A DNA stretch of 64,000 nucleotides from Polytrichum commune (Eukaryota > Streptophyta > Polytrichopsida > Polytrichales > Polytrichaceae): contig OX485806.1 of NCBI GenBank assembly GCA_950295325.1, forward strand, positions 19,034,001-19,098,000, written 5' to 3'. Of this stretch, positions 48,250 through 59,947 are shown piece by piece (within the stretch, counting starts at the first letter, position 1; each line of letters begins with the position of its first letter). The notes under the pieces were generated by a model that was given only the letters and a program-made list of their open reading frames with translations, did not search any database and was not told the origin of the DNA. A program made the position numbers and the translations under genes.

Positions 48250-49734
48250 TTGAAATTTGCACATATAGCAATTAAGGCCGTTCCGTCAGTTTATCTACCT
48301 TGTCACGCTGAGGATCAAACCTTCAACAAGGAAATAGATTGGCTGAGGACTACCCCTCTTTTTTATGTGGACTTCCTCACTTGCCGAAGTATCCTCCCGC
48401 GCCACAAGCAGTTTCGATGTCCCATGATAGCGCCTGTAACTCGGCGTTACAATGTGAACCCGAAGGAGTGGTCGGAGCTTTCATACGAAGCGAACAGAGG
48501 CGAGTTGCGAATGGAGGTTTACAACTCGTTTCTCAGCAACCTTGGAAGCTCGGGAGGAGTTGTGATAAATCTATTCGGCAGGTTGAAGCCTATTGTTGCC
48601 GCATTGGTGAGTACATACAACATCCGCAACCTTGCTTTCATTCGCAGGCTTGTTTATCTATTCTGATATTTTTCATGTATGCAGATGAACGAACAACATG
48701 TGTTCTCGTGCATGGACTCTAGCTTCGTGCACACGCTTCCCGAAAAGATAGATCACGTTCGGCGACTTCGGGCTGTGGACTTTCAAGATGACCAAGAAGA
48801 CCATGAAGCTGCAGGTGACAGAGATGACCACCCTCAACCTCAGCAAGAAGCACCCCCTGCACTGTTGCTGGAGGATGTCTCGCGAGATCCGTCACCCGGT
48901 TTGGACATCGACGCCATGGACGTTGATAGAGACAAATCCGAGGGCGAGTATGAGGAGCCCGAAGATGACGACGACGACAAAGAGGCGCCTAGTGAACAGG
49001 ATACAGAGGAGGCCTCTAGTAGAGGGGAAAGCGCCCATATGGATACGCAATCGGATGAATGCAAATCCATTCACACACAATCGCCACAACCACAGTCCGC
49101 TTCACCTATGCGCAGCAGGGTCCTGGAATTTGAAGAGGACGAGCATGTCACCTCTCTAGCGGAAGGTGACCCGGCCGAAGACCAGTATCGCGACGAGGAT
49201 CACGAGGGAGATGCCAATGAAGAGCAAGATGCCGAGTACTCGGACCGTGAGGAGGAGTTTGAGGGAACGCTCCAGGGGGAGCTCCAGGGGGGCCTTGACA
49301 ACGCACAAAAAAGGGCTTGCGAGGGAGCACAAGAAGAACGAGAGGTGGCTCAAGGAGAACATGAGCAGGCTCGTGTTCAAGAGGAGGCCGAAGGTGATGC
49401 GGCTGAGCTCACACCCGAAGTGGCAACAACCTCCCGGCCTTCCACGGCGTCAATTGTGTCTGAGAGCGAAGAAGAACTGCCACCGCCCAGTGCCCCAAAA
49501 TCCAAGGCCTCCAAGCGAGGCAAGCACAAGGACCGGCATACGAAAAGACATAGTTCTCGGGTTCCAGATCCTGTGATAGCGGAGTCTGTATTGGAAGACA
49601 AGATTGTGGGGATCTTGAGAAGCACACTGCCCAACATGCTGTCGGGCTTGCTCCAAGAAGCGTTGGGCCTGGCAAAAAATATCCCCCCTCAGCAAGTGCC
49701 GACACCAACACCCACAGTGCATGTTGCAGTCGGT

Positions 49735-49739
49735 GCAGC
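49735..49739. repeat. target-site duplication of the LTR element, left copy
   Basis: GCAGC precedes the left LTR and recurs at 59948-59952 after the right LTR. Confidence 0.9.
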
Positions 49740-51238
49740 TGTGAGGCCAAACCCCCCACCCTTAAGCGTCCGTAGTCCGAGTAGTGGGTTTGGGCTCACA
49801 TTCCTCCGCGGTATTGGATTTGGACTTGGATGAGTCCATAGTGCAAGGTTCACCCTTCAAGTGGTCTTGGATTTAACTAGCTCCTTCATAAACCCAGCTC
49901 CTTCATAAACCCAGCTTCTTAGCTTCTAACTAAACAAACCCAGCTCCTTCATAAACCCAGCTCTTTACTTTCTAACTAAACAAACCCAGCTCCTTCATAA
50001 ACCCAGCTCCTTCATAAACCCACAACTTTGTAGTTGTAATCCCCAACTACCTCACTAATTATTCAAGCCCTTAACTAATCTTCCTACCTAATTTCCCTAA
50101 TTCTACTAACAACCCCTTTCTAATCACACAATTCTTCTCTAATCCTAAAATCCTAAAATCCTAGAGAGGAGAGGGGGAGAGAGAATTTCCTAACTTCACT
50201 AAGACTAACTAATCCACACAAGTATATTTTTGCACTCATCACAACATCAAGTGCTCAACTCTTAAACATGGAACTTGCAACCACGTGTATTCAAAACATG
50301 AACTTTAAGTACCACAAATTGGAATCATGAATTAACTTTAAAATCCTTCACGTCAACACTAATTCTACCAAGAGGTCAAGCCCTCTTCAAGGCTAACAAG
50401 CCTTGGCTCTCAAACTAAAAACTAAGCACACACATGTGCTCCAATATGGCTTCCCTCACCCACACTTATAACTCGTGGGGTGCCTTGGAGCACAAAGGAA
50501 AGAGAGGATGAGTGAGGGAAGAATGAGGGATTATATAGTAAGCTTGAGGGGGTGAGCACCCTCAAGGCTCACGATAAGCCCTTGAGATTTCCTCCTACTT
50601 AGTAGGCGCCAATCCTATCTTCTAAGCCTTCCTCCCTCAAATGATCAACAAGGATCCTAATTCGAACATTTAACTAGCCTTGGCTTTCTACCTACCACAC
50701 TTTACCAAACTTGGGATGCTTCAACCCAAACTTAGCCTCCTTCGCTTTCCGCCGCCATAACTTTCTCCCCTTACTTTCCCAAATCGTCGCTCACCACTCA
50801 ATTCAAACCACGATGCTTAACTCGTGATTTGATTGGTGCTTTGAGAATTTGCTTATCCTCCACCTTGCATTCTTCCTTGGGCCTTCCCCATTAAGTGGCC
50901 ATGATGAGGTGGTCCACTTGTGCGCTCCATGTGATCCTCCATTCATCCCAATTCGAATGCACTTGCCTCTTGAGTCACTTTGGTTGTCTCCATCCATTTG
51001 TACTAGCCTACTCACTAACTACTCAATCCAAGTTCTCCTTACCTATCCTCATTCACTCAAATCCTTCCGAAGGTAAAAACACAATAACAACTCACATCCT
51101 AGCCTCTTACAACATGGTACTTCTAAGACTAACATTTCACTCTTTTTATATTTTTGTGAAGTAACATGCTACTTCAAAGTGCATCAACTAACGTTTCAAG
51201 GGTCTAAGACTAAATGTGGGCACCCTTTTGGGCTCACA
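49740..51238 (-). repeat. 3' LTR (left copy)
   Basis: 1499 bp, beginning TGTGAGGCC and ending GGCTCACA on the plus strand. It includes a short tandem series of 'aacccagctccttcata' units at about 49880-50020. In element sense (minus) a TATATAAT-like box lies around 50529-50538. Confidence 0.95.
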
Positions 51239-51299
51239 TAATTGGCGACCATCGGGGGATGAATCCAAACATCTCTTGCTCCAAGGGTAAGTTGCCTAG
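51239..51299 (-). other. junction between gag-pol stop and 3' LTR
   Basis: This 61-bp stretch should contain the polypurine tract just before the 3' LTR, but the element-sense strand reads CCCCCGATGGTCGCCAATTA at the border, not purine-rich. On the plus strand the same bases (TAATTGGCGACCATCGGGGG) resemble a tRNA primer-binding site. Confidence 0.5.
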
Positions 51300-54200
51300 T
51301 CAAGCTCGGTACTCCTTACATCTACTTCCCGATGTACGGGTAGGAAAGAGCTCACCATTCAACGTTTCTAATTGAATTGAATTATTAGGAAAGACCTCAT
51401 AGACAAGGTAAGGTCCTAACCATACCGCATCGAATTTCGCCGGAAATTCAAGCTTTCGTGCGTCTTGAATCATGACCATCATTCCCGGTGTTAGGGCCCT
51501 TCTCTTATGTCGTTTGTCGAAAGTAATCTTTCTCCTTCTTTGGATTGCCTCAATATGTTGAGCCGCCATTCTCCTCCCTTCGTCAAGTGCTTCCAAATCG
51601 GTTAGTCGATTTCGTAAGGATTGACTTTCGGTAAGTCTCGTACTCACGGCCACCCTAAGTGACTCGACTTCATATTCGATTGGTAGTGTCGCTTCAAGAC
51701 CATAGACTAAGGAAAATGGTGTAGCACGCGTAGTTACCTTATAGGTTGTACGGTATGCCCAAAGTGCCGCCGTTAGTTTCGTATCCCAATCCCGCTTCGA
51801 GTCTATAACCGTCTTGCGTAGTATACTCACCAAAATTCCGTTAACCCTTTCCGTTTGTCCATTGGTTTGTGGGTGATAGGGAGTAGTCTTCCGGTGATCA
51901 ATTTTAAATTTCTCTGTCATCTCTCGAATCAAGTCATTCAAAAAGTGAGTACCCCTATCGCTTACTAGGATCTTCGGCACCCCGAACCGCGAAATTATGT
52001 TTTCGTACATAAATGTTGCCGCGTGTTCCGCCGTGTCGGTCTTCACCGCTTTGGCTTCCGCCCACTTGGTGAGGTACTCGGTTGCCACCACAATATATTT
52101 CATTCCTTTTGAAGATTGGGGATGGACCTCACCCACATAGTCGATGCCCCATTTTTCGAAAGGAATTAAGGGTAATGATACATGTAAAGGCATCTCCATT
52201 CTAAGGTCGTTTCGGGCATACCGTTGGCAAGCGTCGCATTTCCTTACATAGTCATGGGCGTCCTTAAATAGTGTAGGCCAAAAGTAGCCCGCTCTAAGTA
52301 TTTTTTGCCCGGTGAGTTGACCCGAGAAGTGACCGCCGCAAGCGCTATCGTGGCAAGCGATTAAAATCGCTTCAACCTCCGTTTTTGACACGCATCGTCG
52401 TAAAATACCATCGGACCCCCTTCTAAACAACCTATGGCCCACTACAACAAATTGCCTACTATTTACCCTCACCTTCCTTCTCTCTTCTTTTGTCCACTCT
52501 TTGGGCAACTTGTGGGTTGTTAGAAATTCCACTATGCCCGCATACCACGCCGGTGTAGAAGTGACCACAAAGAGGCTATCATCTACTAACATATCATTTA
52601 CCGGATTTTTTCCTATCTCCTCCGACAACCTAGACAAGTGGTCCGCTTGTAAATGCATACGACCCGGTTTATATTCCACCGTGTAGTCGAATTCTTCTAA
52701 TAACAAAACCCACCTAGCTAACCTACCACTTAACTCCGCCTTGTTAATTAGATACTTGATAGCCATATGGTCAACAAAAAATACAACCGGGTTGCACATG
52801 AGGTAATGCCTAAACTTTTTAACGGAAAACACCATGGCTAGGCACTCCCTCTCCGTTGTAGAGTAGTTTCTTTCGGCGGGGGTCAATTGCTTACTCGCAT
52901 AAGCTATAGGTTGATCCTTCTCTTTTTCTCCCGTTGCTTGACAAAGCGCACTCCCTATTGCCACATTACTAGCATCACAATAGACGTGAAAAGGTTTACC
53001 CCAATTGGGTGGTATCAACACCGGATAGGTGCTCAACCTATCCCGCAATTCCTCAAAGGTTTTTTGACAAGCATCCGTCCACTCGAATTTGACATCCTTT
53101 TTTAGCAAATGGGTAATGGGCACCGCTATCTTTGAAAAATTAGGAATAAGTTCCCGGTACCATCCCACATGTCCTAACAACTTAGAGATCCCCTTGGAAT
53201 TGGTTGGAGTTGCCAAGTCGCTTATGGCCGCAATCTTATCCGGATCGGGTTCTCTACCTTTCTCACTAACAACATAACCCAACAACACTCCCTTATTCAC
53301 TCCCAAAAATGTCTTATCCGGGTTCAATGCTAACCTCATCTTCCTACACCTAACCAATGTCTCCCTAACACAATGTAGGTGATCATCCACATTACTTTGT
53401 GTGCTAAAATCGTCCACAAAGACGGTCATGGATTTGAACAACAAGTCGGTGAAGATATACATTACTAATCGTTGGAAAGTAGCCGGGGCATTACATAACC
53501 CAAATGGCATCACTACCCACACAAAAGTACCCCAAGGTGTAGTAAAAGCCGTTTTATGGATATCTTGGAGGGCTATGGAAATTTGATTATAACCCGCATA
53601 CCCATCCATAAAGGTATATCGCGAATGACCTCCAACCTCCTCAAGCAACAAGGTGATAAAAGGTAAGGGGAAGTGATCCTTTTGTGTGCACGAATTCAAT
53701 TTCCTATAGTCGACACAAACCCTTAATTTCCCATTTTTTTTCTTTACTAAGACCATAGGAAAAACCCAATCCGTGATTTCCACCGGCTTGATAAACCCGG
53801 CCTTCAATAACCTTTCCAATTCCGCTTTCACCAACAATTGCAATTGAGGATTCATCCTCCTCTCCTTTTGTCTAATTGGCCTCGCCCCCGGAATTAAAGG
53901 AATCCGGTGCTCTACCATTTCCCTAGGAATTCCCTTAAGCTCATCGTAGGACCATGCAAAAGTATCACTAAACTCATCCACCAAATTGCTATACTCCCTA
54001 ACCTCTTTCTCCCCCAATTTGGAGCCCATCTTCATTTGTCGGGTTTTTCCATTCTTTAATTTCACATCCACGTACCGCCAATCCGCTTCCGACACATGTG
54101 CTTGCTCCTCTTTGTTCCGATACCAATCGGAAGGCACATTGGGGTAATCTTTCACATCTTGACCTACAACTATCCCCGTAGACGTGGTCTTGAAATGTAA

Positions 54201-57200
54201 AGGCTCCTCCAATTTCGATGACTCAATAATCACATCCTCCTCTTGAGTCCCATCTACATGAATTAAACTAACCTCACCCTCTTCCACGTCATCTACCCAA
54301 GGTGTTAACCCACCGCTAACCCACTCTTCCTCGGTGAGCACCTCACATGGCTCCAACAATGAGCCCTCTCCTAAACTAACACTAGGAAATTCACTCCCTA
54401 AGCCTACTTGGTGAAATGTAACCATTACATCAACCTCGGACTCGGGGTACTCCCTTAGCCATTGGGCATAATCCCCATTATCCCCATAATTGTAAAAATT
54501 AGGACCTAGACTTCCCGAGCCCGAATCTATAACAACCCTTTGACCTTCGGGATGGACGACTCCCACCAATGCCTTGCCAATCTCATTCTCGTTTAAGTCA
54601 TCAATTTCCTTCTCCAATGGCAAATACATCTCCTTCTTCATCCATCCTTCTAATGAACCAATGGACACTATGACCCTATTACCCTCCGGACCATAAGTGA
54701 TGGATGGTTTAGGTCCACCCCAATTGACCATAGCATTCGCCATCCGCAACCAAGGCCTACCTAGCAAAATGGGGAAGGTGTCCTTGTTGGAGTGCATTTT
54801 AATGACATGGAAGGTGACCAAGTACTCCTCACCTCCCGTAGTCATTCTACAATCCTTGATCATCCCCAAAGGCGTAGTCGAACTTTGATTTGCCATATTT
54901 ATGACCAAAGGTGAAGGCCCCGTGAGTCCAAGTCCCAATTTTTTCATAGTATCCTCCGGTAGTATATTTAGACTACTCCCTCCGTCGACTAGCACATTAG
55001 GAACCACCTTATCTACTATAACAACTTCTATTTCTATAGCTTTCACGTCTCTTCCACCTTGTGATTGGATCCTAGCGGCTATTTTAGCTTTCACCTTCCT
55101 CATCCTCTTGTGTACCGGCATTCCCTCCTTTAATGTTTTCCTTGCCGTGGGTGAAATTTCCAATAGTTGGCCGAAAGTAATATCCACCTTGAGTGTACTA
55201 AGGTCCGCCCACAAGTCGTACCCGGTAGATCTTTCCACCTTAGAATTACCCACTACGTCGAATTCGTCTACGGGAACCCCCGGTCCTTCCCATTCACCCA
55301 CATCGCTATTATCCAAGTCATGTACCGCATTAGTCCTCTCCCTATCTTGTAAAATTATATTTTCCCTCTCCACATCCTTAGTAGCTCTTCTAGCTACCCT
55401 ATCCAACTCGGAGAGATTAATCTCTTCATCCGAAGAGTAATTTCCTTGCTCTCCTATTCCTACCTCCAACGGGGCATCCCCTCTCCTAGCCCTAGTAGTT
55501 ACCGCTAGTGCAGGTGCTTCTTCAACCACACCCTTACCCTTCACTAACTCATATGTAATAGCATTGGTGTGAGGAGGCCATTGACTTTGCTCCTCTCCAA
55601 TTCTCGTTGGGAGAGGAAGCATGTCATCACATGTGGCCTCCAACACTCCATCCATGAACCTAACATCTTGGGAGTTAGATGGTCCCGGATCCGTTGGAGG
55701 CGCTTGTCTCCCGTTACTACCATTAGGTGGAACTCCTTGTCTATTTTGTATTGGAATGTAACCGGTTGTAGTTTGCAAGCCCGCCGGTGGATGAAAAGTT
55801 TGCCTAGCATTACTATGGTCATAGTATAAGTTAGGTGGCCTAAGTTCATTGGCCGGTACTCCTTGTGGCCTAGCACCTCGCATATTATCCCTTGCTTGTT
55901 GTTGTGGATTAGCCACCGGGTAAGGGACATTAATTATTTTGTCCGGTTGGCGACACGTATCCGAGGGATGACTTCCTCCATAATTGCTACAATTAAACTC
56001 TTGACCTTCGGACCAACATTGTCCTTGAGCGTGCCACCTTCCACAAAAGGGATGAAATTCCTTCTTCTCTAAATTTTGGCCACCTTGCCCTCTAGGTTGT
56101 GGTCCTCTATTGCTTCCATTTCCATAGTGAGGTGGCGCTTGACCTCGTTGATTTTGTTGAGGTGGGTTACCGTTTCCTCTTTGGTCACGGTTTTGTCCAC
56201 TTCTACAAAATTGACGCGTGTGGCCCGGTTGGCCACATTGGACACACCATAATCCGGAAGAATGCCTACCCGACTCAACCGGGGGTGGAGGCCCCGGTTG
56301 TTGACTCCGGATCATTAATGACATTTGATCCGTGAGGCTTTGCATTTGTTTTATCATAGCCTCTTGGAATCCTAGTTGGCTAGCACCTAGTCTTCTCTCA
56401 ACCTCCTCCAAGTGTGGATCCGTTCTAGGGGCCGGTAGTGCCAAAAGAGGTGCCGGTTCCCTAACCGCTAAAGGTCGGGGACCGGTGTCCACAATGGCAT
56501 ATGGAATTTGGTTCTCATACTTAGCGGGTTCTACCGCTACCACCCTAGGGCGTATGGGGATGAATTGTGGGATCAATTCATCCTCCCTTCTCCATAGCCT
56601 TTCGTGATCTTTATCCAAGTTTTCAATATCTCTAGCCGCACGCTTGGCATCCGCCAAGGTCAAGGGATTCCTTTCTAGAACACCCCTAATAGTTCCGGAC
56701 TTAAAAAACCCTTGAATGAAAAATTGCTTTAGCGTGTCGTCGTTGAGCATGGTACCCACAAATCTAGTGCACACTAAATCAAACCTCCTAATGTAAGCCG
56801 AAATTTCTTCCTCCCTTCCTTGCTTCAATGACGACAATGCCCTTAATGCGGTACTCTGACCCACTTCCGGCCTAAATTCGTTAAGAAACTCCCTTTGTAA
56901 TTGTTCCCATCCCCTAAAATGTCCCTCGGCATGATCCCGATACCATTCATAGGCTTCCCCCTCTAGAGTGGTAGGAAACCACACTAACCAATAACCCGGG
57001 TCGGTTATGAGGAAGCTAGCCAACCGTTCGATATACCGTTCCATGTGCCGAGAGGGGTCCTCATCCTTGGTCCCATAAAATTTAGGGAGATGAGATGGCA
57101 TATCCATCGCCGCTAAATTTTGTGGAACCACAATTGGTAGGCCTCTTGGCCTAACCAATGGGTCTATTGGAGGTATAGGAGGTATGGGCGGAATTGGGAG

Positions 57201-57539
57201 TATGGGTGGTGGATCCATCCCCCGTTCCTCGGCCATGGTGACCGGTGAACTATTCAACAATCCCCTATCAACTTCTACCGGGAATTCTTCTCTAAGTGTG
57301 TAATTTTCCGAAGAAGTTTCACCACTCAATTTGGAGGGAGTGATCTCCTCTTCAAGTTGAGCTCCAAGTTCTAAGGTGTCTAGAATTGACCTAGTCCTAG
57401 GTTCGACGTTCAAACAACTCTCTATTCTAACATTATCTTGTTCTAATCTATCACTGATTTTAGAGGACCGCCTCTTTCGAGTAGATTTCTCTAGTCCTAC
57501 TATCAAACTTGGTTTTTGTGAGCGAGTCCTACCTTGCAT
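51300..57539 (-). CDS. Ty3/gypsy gag-pol polyprotein (2079 aa)
   Basis: One uninterrupted frame starts at an ATG. The retrotrans_gag domain spans about residues 150-315 (HLPKFYG, WYRDHAEGHF). A CCHC knuckle C432-x2-C435-x4-H440-x4-C445 follows. The aspartic protease motif VDGGSSLNIL is near residue 850. Reverse transcriptase has the active site FVDD near 1375 with MPFGLCNAPATFQ upstream. RNase H has the YCDAS and ERECLAM motifs. Integrase has an HHCC zinc finger (CDACQRYA) and DD35E residues in IDYVGEV, VSDRGTHF and TERVNG (about 1800-1898). These proteins package, reverse-transcribe and integrate the element. No stop or frameshift is seen, so it may still be active. Gag and pol are fused with no obvious separate start or slip site. 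Confidence 0.97.
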   Translation of the reverse strand: MQGRTRSQKPSLIVGLEKSTRKRRSSKISDRLEQDNVRIESCLNVEPRTRSILDTLELGAQLEEEITPSKLSGETSSENYTLREEFPVEVDRGLLNSSPVTMAEERGMDPPPILPIPPIPPIPPIDPLVRPRGLPIVVPQNLAAMDMPSHLPKFYGTKDEDPSRHMERYIERLASFLITDPGYWLVWFPTTLEGEAYEWYRDHAEGHFRGWEQLQREFLNEFRPEVGQSTALRALSSLKQGREEEISAYIRRFDLVCTRFVGTMLNDDTLKQFFIQGFFKSGTIRGVLERNPLTLADAKRAARDIENLDKDHERLWRREDELIPQFIPIRPRVVAVEPAKYENQIPYAIVDTGPRPLAVREPAPLLALPAPRTDPHLEEVERRLGASQLGFQEAMIKQMQSLTDQMSLMIRSQQPGPPPPVESGRHSSGLWCVQCGQPGHTRQFCRSGQNRDQRGNGNPPQQNQRGQAPPHYGNGSNRGPQPRGQGGQNLEKKEFHPFCGRWHAQGQCWSEGQEFNCSNYGGSHPSDTCRQPDKIINVPYPVANPQQQARDNMRGARPQGVPANELRPPNLYYDHSNARQTFHPPAGLQTTTGYIPIQNRQGVPPNGSNGRQAPPTDPGPSNSQDVRFMDGVLEATCDDMLPLPTRIGEEQSQWPPHTNAITYELVKGKGVVEEAPALAVTTRARRGDAPLEVGIGEQGNYSSDEEINLSELDRVARRATKDVERENIILQDRERTNAVHDLDNSDVGEWEGPGVPVDEFDVVGNSKVERSTGYDLWADLSTLKVDITFGQLLEISPTARKTLKEGMPVHKRMRKVKAKIAARIQSQGGRDVKAIEIEVVIVDKVVPNVLVDGGSSLNILPEDTMKKLGLGLTGPSPLVINMANQSSTTPLGMIKDCRMTTGGEEYLVTFHVIKMHSNKDTFPILLGRPWLRMANAMVNWGGPKPSITYGPEGNRVIVSIGSLEGWMKKEMYLPLEKEIDDLNENEIGKALVGVVHPEGQRVVIDSGSGSLGPNFYNYGDNGDYAQWLREYPESEVDVMVTFHQVGLGSEFPSVSLGEGSLLEPCEVLTEEEWVSGGLTPWVDDVEEGEVSLIHVDGTQEEDVIIESSKLEEPLHFKTTSTGIVVGQDVKDYPNVPSDWYRNKEEQAHVSEADWRYVDVKLKNGKTRQMKMGSKLGEKEVREYSNLVDEFSDTFAWSYDELKGIPREMVEHRIPLIPGARPIRQKERRMNPQLQLLVKAELERLLKAGFIKPVEITDWVFPMVLVKKKNGKLRVCVDYRKLNSCTQKDHFPLPFITLLLEEVGGHSRYTFMDGYAGYNQISIALQDIHKTAFTTPWGTFVWVVMPFGLCNAPATFQRLVMYIFTDLLFKSMTVFVDDFSTQSNVDDHLHCVRETLVRCRKMRLALNPDKTFLGVNKGVLLGYVVSEKGREPDPDKIAAISDLATPTNSKGISKLLGHVGWYRELIPNFSKIAVPITHLLKKDVKFEWTDACQKTFEELRDRLSTYPVLIPPNWGKPFHVYCDASNVAIGSALCQATGEKEKDQPIAYASKQLTPAERNYSTTERECLAMVFSVKKFRHYLMCNPVVFFVDHMAIKYLINKAELSGRLARWVLLLEEFDYTVEYKPGRMHLQADHLSRLSEEIGKNPVNDMLVDDSLFVVTSTPAWYAGIVEFLTTHKLPKEWTKEERRKVRVNSRQFVVVGHRLFRRGSDGILRRCVSKTEVEAILIACHDSACGGHFSGQLTGQKILRAGYFWPTLFKDAHDYVRKCDACQRYARNDLRMEMPLHVSLPLIPFEKWGIDYVGEVHPQSSKGMKYIVVATEYLTKWAEAKAVKTDTAEHAATFMYENIISRFGVPKILVSDRGTHFLNDLIREMTEKFKIDHRKTTPYHPQTNGQTERVNGILVSILRKTVIDSKRDWDTKLTAALWAYRTTYKVTTRATPFSLVYGLEATLPIEYEVESLRVAVSTRLTESQSLRNRLTDLEALDEGRRMAAQHIEAIQRRRKITFDKRHKRRALTPGMMVMIQDARKLEFPAKFDAVWLGPYLVYEVFPNNSIQLETLNGELFPTRTSGSRCKEYRA

Positions 57540-58426
57540 TCCATAAGAATCGATCGACCCTCACTTGACCACACATAATCCTAGCAATTCCCCTCTTAAT
57601 ATTTTCACTTGTCTTGGTGTGATTATAATTTTTTTAGGAGGTGAGGAAAAGAACCTGCAAGCCCACTTAGGTGAAAGAATCCCAATAGGGGATAGGCATG
57701 TTCATGTTAATTTTTTGGTTAAGTCGGAGCATCACCTCCGCACCTTCCCGCAAATTAACACTCACCACAATACCGATTGTGAGGGGGTGACCTTCCGAGT
57801 AGATTATGTTAAAAGTCGAGGCTTCACCCTTCAACTTCTCACACCATCCACAATTCGGGAATTACCCTCTACAACGGATAACAACAATCACGAGTACAAA
57901 AGGCATTCCTTAATTAGTTAATGAGTTCACTTTGAAGAAATAAACATACCTTGAGCAATCGCATCCCCCTGTGAGTTAGCACTCCCCTCAATCGTGACTC
58001 AATGTAACAACACCATAAACTTTGTGAAATATTAATTTAATCTAGAGCATGAAATGACAACTCCCAAAACTTTGAGACTCACCCCGAGGTGAGTGTCAAA
58101 GTTCAATGTCCTAAGGTGAATTTACCCTCTAATGTTTTAATGAGCTACTCGGTTATAGGTTCCTTTTAAGTTCTTAGCAAATCCCCAAAAAGGTTGAGGA
58201 CGTACCTTCGCCGCGCTCCTTCCTCAAAAATGAATTTGCGTAATTGACAATGCAATTCATTCCAAGGAATAGTTGAAATACAATGAATTCAAATGTAACC
58301 CAAAAAGAGAATACTTACCGAGTTTCGGGTGCTCCTTCCCTTCTCTCAAGTTTGTGTCTCCAATTTTTCCTAGTTGCCTCCAAGTCTCCTAGTCGCCTCC
58401 AAGTCTTGTAACTACCTTCCGCTTCG
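57540..58426 (-). other. 5' leader of the LTR element
   Basis: The ~0.9 kb between the primer-binding site and gag-pol. The 118-codon plus-strand frame within (57565-57921) is antisense to the element and lacks recognisable motifs, so I leave it uncalled. Packaging signals would be expected here but cannot be read. Confidence 0.5.
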
Positions 58427-58444
58427 CTCCCGGCAGACGCACCA
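58427..58444 (-). other. primer-binding site of the LTR element
   Basis: The plus strand reads CTCCCGGCAGACGCACCA, ending in the tRNA-like CCA. It starts 4 bases inside the right LTR border, so minus-strand DNA synthesis would be primed here. From memory the sequence looks like the 3' end of a nuclear tRNA-Gly (acceptor CAGACGC plus A-CCA) and is not the common initiator-Met site. Confidence 0.75.
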
Positions 58445-58448
58445 ATTA

Positions 58449-59947
58449 TGTGAGGCCAAACCCCCCACCCTTAAGCGTCCGTAGTCCGAGTAGTGGGTTT
58501 GGGCTCACATTCCTCCGCGGTATTGGATTTGGACTTGGATGAGTCCATAGTGCAAGGTTCACCCTTCAAGTGGTCTTGGATTTAACTAGCTCCTTCATAA
58601 ACCCAGCTCCTTCATAAACCCAGCTTCTTAGCTTCTAACTAAACAAACCCAGCTCCTTCATAAACCCAGCTCTTTACTTTCTAACTAAACAAACCCAGCT
58701 CCTTCATAAACCCAGCTCCTTCATAAACCCACAACTTTGTAGTTGTAATCCCCAACTACCTCACTAATTATTCAAGCCCTTAACTAATCTTCCTACCTAA
58801 TTTCCCTAATTCTACTAACAACCCCTTTCTAATCACACAATTCTTCTCTAATCCTAAAATCCTAAAATCCTAGAGAGGAGAGGGGGAGAGAGAATTTCCT
58901 AACTTCACTAAGACTAACTAATCCACACAAGTATATTTTTGCACTCATCACAACATCAAGTGCTCAACTCTTAAACATGGAACTTGCAACCACGTGTATT
59001 CAAAACATGAACTTTAAGTACCACAAATTGGAATCATGAATTAACTTTAAAATCCTTCACGTCAACACTAATTCTACCAAGAGGTCAAGCCCTCTTCAAG
59101 GCTAACAAGCCTTGGCTCTCAAACTAAAAACTAAGCACACACATGTGCTCCAATATGGCTTCCCACACCCACACTTATAACTCGTGGGGTGCCTTGGAGC
59201 ACAAAGGAAAGAGAGGATGAGTGAGGGAAGAATGAGGGATTATATAGTAAGCTTGAGGGGGTGAGCACCCTCAAGGCTCACGATAAGCCCTTGAGATTTC
59301 CTCCTACTTAGTAGGCGCCAATCCTATCTTCTAAGCCTTCCTCCCTCAAATGATCAACAAGGATCCTAATTCGAACATTTAACTAGCCTTGGCTTTCTAC
59401 CTACCACACTTTACCAAACTTGGGATGCTTCAACCCAAACTTAGCCTCCTTCGCTTTCCGCCGCCATAACTTTCTCCCCTTACTTTCCCAAATCGTCGCT
59501 CACCACTCAATTCAAACCACGATGCTTAACTCGTGATTTGATTGGTGCTTTGAGAATTTGCTTATCCTCCACCTTGCATTCTTCCTTGGGCCTTCCCCAT
59601 TAAGTGGCCATGATGAGGTGGTCCACTTGTGCGCTCCATGTGATCCTCCATTCATCCCAATTCGAATGCACTTGCCTCTTGAGTCACTTTGGTTGTCTCC
59701 ATCCATTTGTACTAGCCTACTCACTAACTACTCAATCCAAGTTCTCCTTACCTATCCTCATTCACTCAAATCCTTCCGAAGGTAAAAACACAATAACAAC
59801 TCACATCCTAGCCTCTTACAACATGGTACTTCTAAGACTAACATTTCACTCTTTTTATATTTTTGTGAAGTAACATGCTACTTCAAAGTGCATCAACTAA
59901 CGTTTCAAGGGTCTAAGACTAAATGTGGGCACCCTTTTGGGCTCACA
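58449..59947 (-). repeat. 5' LTR (right copy)
   Basis: Matches the left LTR over all 1499 bp apart from 59165. It provides the element's promoter: a minus-strand TATATAAT-like box is at about 59238-59247. Confidence 0.95.

Larger units (their letters stand above)
49740..59947 (-). mobile_element. young Ty3/gypsy LTR retrotransposon
   Basis: Two 1499-bp direct repeats (TG...CA ends) flank an internal region with one long minus-strand gag-pol frame, and a 5-bp duplication GCAGC brackets the whole. The element is 10.2 kb, inserted antisense in exon 2 of the FCP1-type gene. Comparing the LTRs line by line I found one difference (50456 T versus 59165 A). A primer-binding site follows the right (5') LTR. 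Domain order protease-RT-RNase H-integrase marks Ty3/gypsy. The single open gag-pol and DGGSS-type protease motif point to a Tat/Athila-like or related lineage, but the clade is not settled. Confidence 0.97.

Noticed and set aside
50803..51164. Small frames repeated at 59512-59873
   Set aside because: They lie within the two LTR copies and are duplicated only because the LTRs are.
57565..57921. 118-codon plus-strand frame in the LTR element leader
   Set aside because: Antisense to the element, lacking known motifs. Some plant elements do carry extra antisense ORFs, so it was considered but not supported.
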